Positions 57,332 through 64,000 of a stretch of DNA of 64,000 nucleotides are shown one piece after another. The DNA lies in contig NZ_CP015243.1 in assembly GCF_001648175.1 (NCBI RefSeq), positions 3,906,001 to 3,970,000 on the forward strand, given 5' to 3'. The notes under the pieces were generated by a model. It was not told the origin of the DNA and made no database searches. It saw only the letters and a list, made by a program, of their open reading frames with translations. The position numbers and the translations under genes are program-made. Position 1 is the first letter of the stretch; every line of letters begins with the position of its first letter. The stretch is from Halotalea alkalilenta (GTDB lineage: Bacteria; Pseudomonadota; Gammaproteobacteria; Pseudomonadales; Halomonadaceae).

Positions 57332-58357
57332 TCAGCTCACGCCGAGATCGTGCAGCGCGACCCGCACCAGCTGGAGCAAAATGGCCGAATAGTAGTTTTC
57401 GTCCTGCCCTGCGACCTGCGGCACCCCATCGGGGTCACCAATCAGCAACGCCTTGATCGCCCTCCCTCCCTCGGAAAGGGGGTAGGGAGCGCGCTCTCCG
57501 CTGGTCACATCGACCCAAGCGGGCGGCAACGCCTGACGACTCCAGAACACCGCGATGTTCTCCAGGGTGCCGATGCCGCGCTGGTTGCCCCAGCTGAAAT
57601 AGAGCGGCACGCGGATGTTCTCGAAGCCAAAGCGAGGCGGCCAGCCTTCGGCCGGGCTCAACCCACCGCGAGGATCGAGACGCAGCCAGTCGGCGGGAAG
57701 CTTCTGGGCGCCGAACTGCGCGCGCGCGAGCAGTTTCCCACCGCTCTCCACCAGCGCAAGCCAGGGGCCTTGGGGTTCGAGCTCGGCGAAACGCTTGAAG
57801 GCGGGAATCACCCAATAGGAGAGATTGATCACCAGGCCATCGGGGTGCTCGAATCCATCCATCGCCGGCAGCAGGACCTTGCTGCCGGCAAAGTCGCGGA
57901 CCAGGTTCGTGCCGATCGCGGTGCGGACTTCGGCGCTGCGCACCGCATAGGCCTTTCCCCCCCAGCGCTGGGCCGCGCGGTCGAGCGCCCAGGCGATCAT
58001 CAAATCGCCGTCGCTCGCATTGTTAGGATCGCTCACCGATGGTGTCGTCGTCGGGTCGAAGCGCCATGAGTAAAGCGCTACGTCGCGCCGTGCCAGATGA
58101 TCCTCGGTCCAGCGCCAGAGCTGGTCGAAGGTTTGGCGATCACCGTGGTGCACGGCGAGCAGCATGCTCCACCCCTGCCCCTCGGTATGGCTGATCGACC
58201 GGTTGGCGGTATCGATCACCCGGCCATCGACCACGAAGCGTGCGAGAAAATCGCGCCAGCCAGGGTCGTCCATATCGGCCTGGGCGCTGCCGGCCACGAA
58301 CAGCAGGCCCAGCAGCAGCGAGAACGGCCTTAGCAACCGTTGCAGGCAACTAGCCAT
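57332..58357 (-). CDS. bcsZ: Endo-beta-1,4-glucanase of cellulose biosynthesis
   Basis: This 341-residue GH8 enzyme has a signal peptide (MASCLQRLLRPFSLLLGLLF, cleaved near SAQA). The proton-donor glutamate lies in SHTEGQGWSM and a catalytic aspartate in NNASDGDL. FENIRVPLYFSWG is a further GH8 motif. BcsZ trims the nascent cellulose in the periplasm and is needed for normal secretion. The ATG at 58357 overlaps the end of bcsD by 8 bp; a GTG six codons earlier is also possible. It is the last gene of the cellulose operon. Confidence 0.92.
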   Translation of the reverse strand: MASCLQRLLRPFSLLLGLLFVAGSAQADMDDPGWRDFLARFVVDGRVIDTANRSISHTEGQGWSMLLAVHHGDRQTFDQLWRWTEDHLARRDVALYSWRFDPTTTPSVSDPNNASDGDLMIAWALDRAAQRWGGKAYAVRSAEVRTAIGTNLVRDFAGSKVLLPAMDGFEHPDGLVINLSYWVIPAFKRFAELEPQGPWLALVESGGKLLARAQFGAQKLPADWLRLDPRGGLSPAEGWPPRFGFENIRVPLYFSWGNQRGIGTLENIAVFWSRQALPPAWVDVTSGERAPYPLSEGGRAIKALLIGDPDGVPQVAGQDENYYSAILLQLVRVALHDLGVS

Positions 58358-58814
58358 AACTGAACGCTCGCCCACCGGCCTCTACTTCAGCCAGTGCGGT
58401 CACCCTAGCGCTGCCGCCTTGTCCGTTGATCCAAGTTTCGAAAAGCCCCGACAACAGCGCCGTCGACAGTCTCTCCCAGCTGGGTGCCGGTGATCGCGGC
58501 GACGGCAGTTCATAATGCTGGATCAGGATCGCGTCACTCTTCGCGCTCAGCCGGCAGAACCCCCAGTCGAGCTCGGCCAGCAGGCGATTGAGCGCCGCCT
58601 CGAGCTCGCCCAGGGTGCCCTGGCTCGGCAACGGCTGGCGATCCGCCAGGCAGCTGCCGACATGGCGGAAGAACGCCTCGGCGTCCTCCTCGCCGACCGA
58701 GGCGCAGAGCTCGTCACCGAGCAGCGCGACGAGCTCGAGCCAGCCGCCCTGCCGACGCCGATCGGCATGGTAGCGGCTGATCGTCTCGGCCAACGCTGCT
58801 TCACTTTGCGCCAT
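58350..58814 (-). CDS. bcsD: Cellulose synthase subunit D
   Basis: This 154-residue protein matches BcsD/CesD from Komagataeibacter in length and pattern. The core GELEAALNRLLAELDWGFCRL, then ILIQHYELP and the final FETWINGQGG with a hydrophobic end, are recognisable. BcsD forms periplasmic octamers that line up glucan chains for crystalline cellulose. E. coli lacks it. GGAGG lies 5 bases before the ATG at 58814, and the start overlaps the bcsC stop by 14 bp. The N-terminal 40 residues (RRRQGGWLELVALLGDEL) are more divergent. Confidence 0.85.
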   Translation of the reverse strand: MAQSEAALAETISRYHADRRRQGGWLELVALLGDELCASVGEEDAEAFFRHVGSCLADRQPLPSQGTLGELEAALNRLLAELDWGFCRLSAKSDAILIQHYELPSPRSPAPSWERLSTALLSGLFETWINGQGGSARVTALAEVEAGGRAFSYG

Positions 58815-61800
58815 CCCCGCCTCCCAGCCGGTAGTTGAGATAAAGCATGCCCCTGCTTTCGCTGTAATCGCCAAAGGTGTCGTAACCCAGCTTGCCGCCC
58901 AGCGTCAGCTGTTCGGAGAGCCGATAGTCGACCCCCATACCGAGGTTGACGCCGAAGCCCGAGGTCGACTCGCCATCGTAGCGCGATGAAGACACCAGCC
59001 CCGCGGTCTCCATCGCTTCGAGCGCGCGCTGGCTGCGCGCGTCGGTGGGGAAGTAATCCGCTCCCTCCTGGTCGAAGCTCTGCAACCCAGGCGCCGCTTC
59101 GAGGATATAGCTGAACTTGCCGCGCGTCTCGGTGAAGCTCACCGGAAAGGCCAGGTTGATGTAGTCCTGGGGGCTGAAGTAACCGCCATGGCCGTAGGTG
59201 AAATGGTTGCTGTTGCGGTCGAAATCCTGATAGCCCAGGTTGACCCCGACCTGCAGCTTGCGATGCTCCTCGTTGATCGGCCGCACGTAGGCGCCGAGAG
59301 ACAGGTTGCGCGAGCTGTTGCTCTGGACGTTCTCGCCGCTGTAGTGGTAACCGCCGCCGCCGGCATAGAACCCCAGCTCGCCGTCATCGTAGCTGACCAT
59401 CGCCTGGCCGCCGGTTCTGGTCACCCCACCCCAGGTCTCGCCGGTTACCGGGTCCTTGACGCCGGCGTAGGAGAGCACGCTGTCGGATACCGCGCGACGC
59501 TCGGCGGTGAGGGTCAGCCGGGTGTCGGTGGCGATCTGCGGCTGCCAGCGGATCCCACCGACCAGATTGCTCTGCTCGAAGCCGAGCGGCGTGCTGCCGG
59601 CATCGAAGCGCCAGTCACCGATCTTGTAGGCAAGTTCGAGACCGACGCCGCTGTCGTGCAGCGAAGCGGGGCTGCGCGCACCGCGCGCGGCAGCGGCGAA
59701 GCGGCTGGAAAGGCTGCTCTGCAACGCTTCGATGCTGCTCGCCAGGGCTTCACGGTTGGCGGCGAACTCCTCCGGCGTCCAGCTCGAGATATCGAATGCC
59801 GACGGATCCAGATCGACCCCGGCGAAGTCGGACAAAAGCGTCAGCTGCTCATCGCTCAACGAAGCGAAGCGTATCCCCGCCTCCCACAGCACGTTGCGGC
59901 CCATGGCGTCTTCGTAGTTGCTCAGTGCCGCTTCATAGCTGTTGCGCAGGCTGGCGATCTGGGTGGTCGAGGGATACTCCTCGGCCTCGGCGGCTTCGAG
60001 CAGCGCAAGGGCGTTGGTCACTGCGGTGGCCGACGACTGGATCTCGCCGAGCAGCTCATCGACGCCGCCAAGCGCAGTGTTGAGATTGTCGATACCGTCA
60101 ACCAGGGCATTGCTGCCGAACCGGCTGGCCGAAGAGGAAGAAGCGGAGCCCGCACTGATGTAGACCGGCGACAGGGCGAGTTCCAGCCGCCCTCGAGCGA
60201 GGGGCACGCCGAAGCGGGTGGTCTGGCCGATCCCGGTGAGCTCGCTGAGCCCCTGCTCGCCGCTGCGCAGGCGAAAATCCGTCGACGCTTCGATCTCGAT
60301 CCCGCGCGCTCTTCGCCATTCAGCGAGCAGGCGATCGACCTCGCTCAACTGCCGCGCCTCAGCCGAGACGAAGGCCGTCGGGGCGGAGTTGCGCGCCGAC
60401 TCGGAGCGGAACGGATTGGCATTGAGCCCGAGCACCCCACCGAGCGGGTCGGCAGCCACCAGCGGCCGGCGCGTGGCGAGGTTGCGTTCGCGGACCTGTT
60501 CGAGCAGTCGGATCGCCTCGTCGTCGCGCCCCTGGGCCTGGGCGGTGCGGGCGGCGAGAATCACGAGCTCCGGCGACTCCAGCGGAGCGCGTTCGAGCAA
60601 CAGTGCCTCGGCCCGCTCCGGTTCGCCGAGCGCGAGCGCTGCGTTGACCGCGCCGGCGAGCGCGCGCTGGTCGCTGGGCGTGCGACCGAGCACGTAGCGA
60701 TAGACCAGCTCGGCATCGCGCGCCTTGTCGCCACCAAGATAGAGATCGCCCAGCGCCAGCTGGAGATCACGGTCCTGCGGGGCGACGCTCAGGCGCGCGG
60801 CGAGCTGATCGTATGCTCCGGCGAGATCGCCGTCGGCGCGCAGCCGCTCGGCCACGGCGAGTGCCAGCGCATTGCGCTGCGTCTCGATCGAGTCTCGGTC
60901 GGCGGCGCTCAGCCCCGGCAGTTGGGCGAAGCTGCGCAGCAGCTCCTCGGCCTCCAGCCCCTGCCCCGAGCGCCCGAGCACCACGATGTGGTTGTAGTAG
61001 CGGTCCACCGGCACCTGGAGCCCGCGGCCGAGGTTGCCACGCACCAGATCGAGCGCCAGCCCATCATCGCCGAGATCGCTGAATGCCAGCGCCACACTGC
61101 CCAGTTCGGCCGGGTCGGCGGGCGGCTCGCGATAGAGCGCCATCAGTGCCTGTCGAGCCCGCCCCGGATCGCTCTGGTCGCGGATCGCCGCGAGCTTGCC
61201 CTCGATCGCGATCCGCTCGGCGAGCTGCAGCGCAGCCGGGTCTCGACGTTCGACCGGGATGCGACCAATCAGCCGCTCGGCATCGTCCCAACGCGACTGC
61301 TCGCTGGCGAAAAGCGCCGCGGCATAGAGCCGCTCATCGCTGGTCTGGCTGCCGATCAGCGGCATCATGGTGAAGCTTGCCTGGTAGGGATGGCCCTGGC
61401 GATCGTAGATCCGGGCCAGGTCGAGCCGGGTCCAGGGGTCGTCGGGGAGCAGCGCCAGCGCCTGCTCGAGCGCCGTCTGGGCGCCACCGAGATCATTACG
61501 CTCGGCCGCTTGTCGCGCCAGCTCGCGCAGCTCGTCGACCTGGGCTCGGTTCGGATCGCCGAGCCGCTGGCGCTGCTGCTCGGGCAGCTGCGCAGCAAGC
61601 TGCTGCGCCTCCTGCCAGCGCGACTGGCCGCGCAGAGCGTTGACCAACCCCACCCGGGCGTCGGCATCGTTGGGCGATTGGGCGAGCATTGCGCGGTAGC
61701 GCTGCTCGGCGAGCGAGAACTCCTGCTGATCGAGCAGCAGCTGAGCCTCGAACGAGCGTGCGGCGCGGCCCCCATCGCCACCTTCGCGGGTGAGCGGCGC

Positions 61801-62928
61801 CACTCGGGCCAGTGCCGCGGTAGCGTCTCCGCCTTCGGCCAGGCGACGCGCCTCGGCGAGATCGGCATAAAGGCTCGCCGAGCGGAAAGCCGCCCGCCAG
61901 CGTTCGGCGCTTGACGGATCGAGCTGCATCGCCCTACCGAGGGAGTCGCGGGCGCGGGCGAACTGGCCCGCGCGCAGCTGGCTGATACCAAGCCCGCCGA
62001 GCGCGTCGACGTCGTTCGGCCGCGCCTCGATCACCCGCTGGAAAGCCGCTGCGGCCGCGTTGCTACTGCCCGCCTCCAGGGCGGCGAAGCCGCGCTGGCG
62101 CTCCTGCGCCAGCGGGTCGGCGAGCGTCTCCTCGGCCACCGAGCGCAGGAAATGATCACGCACATCGGTATCCATCAGGTTGTGGGTCAGATACGCATCG
62201 AACAGCGGCTTGTCGTCGATATCGGCATCCAGCCACAGCAAGGCTTGGCGAATCGCCCGTGCGCGCTCGCGGTCGTTGCCGCTCAGCCGCATCAGGTTCG
62301 CGATCCCTTCCCGTCGGGTCTCCTCGCGGTAGGTCAGCACCTGCCCGAGCGCGAACTCGGCGTTCTCATCCGCCGGATGGCGCCGACGGTAGTCTTCCAG
62401 CCCCGTACGCGCCTCCTCCCAGCCCTGCGCCGAGCCAGCCAGGGTCTGGTAGTACTCGAGCGCGAACCTCTCCGGCGGTGCACCGCCACCGAATAGCGAC
62501 CGATAGCGCTCCAGCGCCACCTCGGTATTACCTTCACGGGCCGCTGCGCGCGCCTGCTCGAGCCGATCGGCGGATACATCGGCGCCACGGCGTTCCTGGT
62601 CGAGCTGAGCGAGCAGCCTGCCGTCATCGACCTCCTCGAGCCGGGCGCGCCAGCGCTGGTAGCCCTCGGTATCGCCGGATTCAAGTGCCAGCTGAGCTAG
62701 CAAAAACAGCGCCTCGGCGTTGTCGGGGTCGACCCTGAGCACCCGATTGAGCGCATCCAGGGCCAGATCCTCGCGATTGCGCTGGCGCCAGTAGTCCGAT
62801 TGCCGGAACAGCGCATCGAGCGTGGCCGATCCACTCGTGGCAGGCACGACGGCGGCCGCGTCCTGCGCCGATGCGCTCTCGACCATCGAGAAGAAGGTGG
62901 GCAACAGCAGTAGCCAGCGAAGTTTCAT
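58801..62928 (-). CDS. bcsC: Cellulose export outer-membrane protein with TPR scaffold, insertion in barrel domain
   Basis: This 1375-residue protein is longer than E. coli BcsC (1157). A signal peptide (cleaved near SASAQ, residue about 21) is followed by many TPR helices (about 35-820) that form a periplasmic scaffold. The C-terminal BcsC domain (about 880-1375) makes the outer-membrane pore; its core motifs are GSTPLGFEQSNLVGGIRW and GHGGYFSPQDYINLAFP. Between VYISAGS (about 922-928) and SGVGLELAY (from 1093) lies an extra helical, Ala/Ser/Glu-rich stretch. The ATG overlaps the bcsB stop by 4 bp, and AAGGGG lies upstream. Confidence 0.93.
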   Translation of the reverse strand: MKLRWLLLLPTFFSMVESASAQDAAAVVPATSGSATLDALFRQSDYWRQRNREDLALDALNRVLRVDPDNAEALFLLAQLALESGDTEGYQRWRARLEEVDDGRLLAQLDQERRGADVSADRLEQARAAAREGNTEVALERYRSLFGGGAPPERFALEYYQTLAGSAQGWEEARTGLEDYRRRHPADENAEFALGQVLTYREETRREGIANLMRLSGNDRERARAIRQALLWLDADIDDKPLFDAYLTHNLMDTDVRDHFLRSVAEETLADPLAQERQRGFAALEAGSSNAAAAAFQRVIEARPNDVDALGGLGISQLRAGQFARARDSLGRAMQLDPSSAERWRAAFRSASLYADLAEARRLAEGGDATAALARVAPLTREGGDGGRAARSFEAQLLLDQQEFSLAEQRYRAMLAQSPNDADARVGLVNALRGQSRWQEAQQLAAQLPEQQRQRLGDPNRAQVDELRELARQAAERNDLGGAQTALEQALALLPDDPWTRLDLARIYDRQGHPYQASFTMMPLIGSQTSDERLYAAALFASEQSRWDDAERLIGRIPVERRDPAALQLAERIAIEGKLAAIRDQSDPGRARQALMALYREPPADPAELGSVALAFSDLGDDGLALDLVRGNLGRGLQVPVDRYYNHIVVLGRSGQGLEAEELLRSFAQLPGLSAADRDSIETQRNALALAVAERLRADGDLAGAYDQLAARLSVAPQDRDLQLALGDLYLGGDKARDAELVYRYVLGRTPSDQRALAGAVNAALALGEPERAEALLLERAPLESPELVILAARTAQAQGRDDEAIRLLEQVRERNLATRRPLVAADPLGGVLGLNANPFRSESARNSAPTAFVSAEARQLSEVDRLLAEWRRARGIEIEASTDFRLRSGEQGLSELTGIGQTTRFGVPLARGRLELALSPVYISAGSASSSSASRFGSNALVDGIDNLNTALGGVDELLGEIQSSATAVTNALALLEAAEAEEYPSTTQIASLRNSYEAALSNYEDAMGRNVLWEAGIRFASLSDEQLTLLSDFAGVDLDPSAFDISSWTPEEFAANREALASSIEALQSSLSSRFAAAARGARSPASLHDSGVGLELAYKIGDWRFDAGSTPLGFEQSNLVGGIRWQPQIATDTRLTLTAERRAVSDSVLSYAGVKDPVTGETWGGVTRTGGQAMVSYDDGELGFYAGGGGYHYSGENVQSNSSRNLSLGAYVRPINEEHRKLQVGVNLGYQDFDRNSNHFTYGHGGYFSPQDYINLAFPVSFTETRGKFSYILEAAPGLQSFDQEGADYFPTDARSQRALEAMETAGLVSSSRYDGESTSGFGVNLGMGVDYRLSEQLTLGGKLGYDTFGDYSESRGMLYLNYRLGGGDGAK

Positions 62929-64000
62929 TTCCCCTTTTCGCCCCCCAGACGACGGGCAGCGCGCGCTTTCAGGCCCGAATGGATCAGTGGTGTACAAGCG
63001 AGCAGCGCGATACCGATCGCGACGATCAGCAGCAGCGGACGTTCGCCGAAGTACCAGCGCACCAGCATGTACCAGGGCAAACTCCCCTGGGTGTAACGGT
63101 CGGCGACATGGAAAGCCTCGACGTTGAGGTTGGCATCGATCAATGCCAGATCGTCGGTGATCGCACTGGCGACGCTCTGCTGGCGTAGACCATCGACCAG
63201 CGCATTGAGCGAGACACCGGGCTGGACGCCGAACAGCACTACCGAACGCCCCGGCGTGAAGGGAGAGGAAAAGGCCGCGAGCAGTCGCTGATGCTCGGCG
63301 CCGTCGAGCGCGCGCTTGGCAGCGCTCGGGCGCCGATCGAAATCTCCATCGAACAGCCAGGCGATATGCTTCCACCAGGCGACCGGTTGCATCGAGAAGC
63401 GATCGTCGCGCAGCTCGAGCGGTCCGGCGGAGAGCAGTGCCGGCAACCACTGCGCCTGGCTGTCGGCCAGCACCATCAAATCGCGGTCGGCGAAGCGCGA
63501 AAGCCCCGGCTCGCCGCGTCCGATCTCGACTTTGCTGGCCAGGTTGCCGGTGGCATCGCCAATCCGGCCCATCAGGGTGAGCAGAGCGGCGAGCTGGTCG
63601 TCGTCGGGAGACGGATCGAGGATCACCGCACTGTGCTCGAGCCCAGGCTGGCGAGTGAATGGCAGACCAGCGCCGACGAAGAACGCCAGGTTAGGGAGTT
63701 CGGTGAACGTATAGGTCTGGCTCATGTCGATGTTCGACGAAGGCAGCACCCGGCTGATCACCTGGGTCGGCACCCCGCTTTCGCAGGGATCGAGAGAGCT
63801 ACGAGGATGCAGGTTGAAATAGAGCGTCAAACGGTTGATGCCGTAGATCAGCGCGGGGGGCAGCTCGATCACACCTCGCTCCTGACGCAGAGACTCTCCG
63901 AGCAGTTCGCGCACCTTCGACATCAGCCCACGCTGGCGCATCGGCAGCGAGCCCAGGTATTGACCATTGAGGGTGACATCGAGGGTGGAGCGCTGCTCAT
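62925..64000 (-). CDS. bcsB: Cyclic di-GMP-linked cellulose synthase regulatory subunit, C-terminal part
   Basis: The last 358 residues of BcsB lie in the window and the gene runs past position 64000. Recognisable parts are STLDVTLNGQYLGSLPM, the family NLAFFVGAGLPFTR segment, and a C-terminal transmembrane helix (PLLLIVAIGIALLACTPLIH) followed by a basic cytoplasmic tail. BcsB is the periplasmic partner of the synthase BcsA and guides the glucan through carbohydrate-binding domains. The stop overlaps the bcsC start by 4 bp, and bcsA is expected just beyond the edge. Confidence 0.92.
   Translation of the reverse strand, partial: EQRSTLDVTLNGQYLGSLPMRQRGLMSKVRELLGESLRQERGVIELPPALIYGINRLTLYFNLHPRSSLDPCESGVPTQVISRVLPSSNIDMSQTYTFTELPNLAFFVGAGLPFTRQPGLEHSAVILDPSPDDDQLAALLTLMGRIGDATGNLASKVEIGRGEPGLSRFADRDLMVLADSQAQWLPALLSAGPLELRDDRFSMQPVAWWKHIAWLFDGDFDRRPSAAKRALDGAEHQRLLAAFSSPFTPGRSVVLFGVQPGVSLNALVDGLRQQSVASAITDDLALIDANLNVEAFHVADRYTQGSLPWYMLVRWYFGERPLLLIVAIGIALLACTPLIHSGLKARAARRLGGEKGK

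Noticed and set aside
59188..61914. Open plus-strand reading frame of 908 codons opposite bcsC
   Set aside because: Antisense to the TPR and barrel domains of BcsC; the amino acid composition is that of a shadow frame.

Overview
The window looks like a chromosomal segment of a high-GC gammaproteobacterium. It is most likely a member of the Halomonadaceae (Halomonas/Salinicola/Kushneria type), though that placement is inferred from gene content, protein character and synteny rather than from a database match. Supporting points are the Pseudomonas-type arginine succinyltransferase order aruC-F-G-D-B, the gammaproteobacterial lptG-lptF / pepA-holC-valS neighbourhood, a zinc-independent L31 gene, and trehalose and glycogen genes that suit a salt-stressed organism. 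I saw no rRNA, tRNA, CRISPR array, prophage or intact insertion sequence. Almost all of the sequence is ordinary chromosomal coding DNA with short, AT-richer intergenic stretches.

Layout. 1-5.0 kb (minus): arginine succinyltransferase catabolism, astC-aruF-aruG-astD-astB, with astB cut by the window edge. 5.3-5.8 kb: a secreted PRC-barrel protein. 5.9-19.2 kb (minus): a glycogen/trehalose supercluster glgA-glgB-treZ-malQ-treY-DUF2934-glgX. 19.7-23.3 kb (minus): a sitABCD-type Mn/Fe ABC transporter with 4-bp overlaps at each junction. 23.5-30.2 kb: fasciclin-domain protein, GNAT-like protein, NAD salvage (pncB, pncA), dodecin, TrkA-type K+ channel regulator, and Zur-type L31. 30.3-36.3 kb: ABM monooxygenase-like protein, DTW-domain tRNA modification enzyme, bile-acid-symporter-family transporter, class III sirtuin, tRNA modification enzymes TruC and TcdA, and bacterioferritin with its ferredoxin. 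36.6-48.5 kb: LPS export (lptG, lptF) divergent from pepA-holC-valS, with accessory genes inserted (SDR, AraC regulator, 2OG-Fe oxygenase, TenA-like protein, AI-2E family transporter). 48.7-53.4 kb: PAP2 phosphatase and pstS-C-A-B with a Pho box. 53.6-57.3 kb: a mixed sulfate/sulfonate uptake operon, sbp-ssuE-ssuC-ssuB-ssuF. 57.3-64 kb (minus): cellulose synthesis and secretion, bcsB(partial)-bcsC-bcsD-bcsZ.

How the genes work together. GlgA and GlgB build a branched glucan. GlgX debranches it and MalQ reshuffles maltodextrins. TreY and TreZ turn maltodextrin ends into trehalose, so the cluster can move carbon between a storage polymer and an osmoprotectant. The bcs genes draw on the same hexose pool for exported cellulose. 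Nutrient-limitation systems for phosphate (pst), sulfur (sbp/ssu), metals (sit, Zur-linked L31) and iron storage (bfr/bfd) are spread along the window.

Points most worth a second look: an approximately 130-160 residue insertion in the outer-membrane domain of BcsC; the hybrid sulfur transporter that lacks SsuA and SsuD; a near-perfect 24-bp palindrome upstream of glgA; a Zur-like operator over the -10 of the L31 gene; an intrinsic terminator in the leader of the PAP2 gene; an AraC-family gene that seems to lack the start of its sensor domain; and a short protein with a histone H1-like tail inside the trehalose/glycogen cluster. I did not find anything I would call a clearly new defence, secretion or mobile system.
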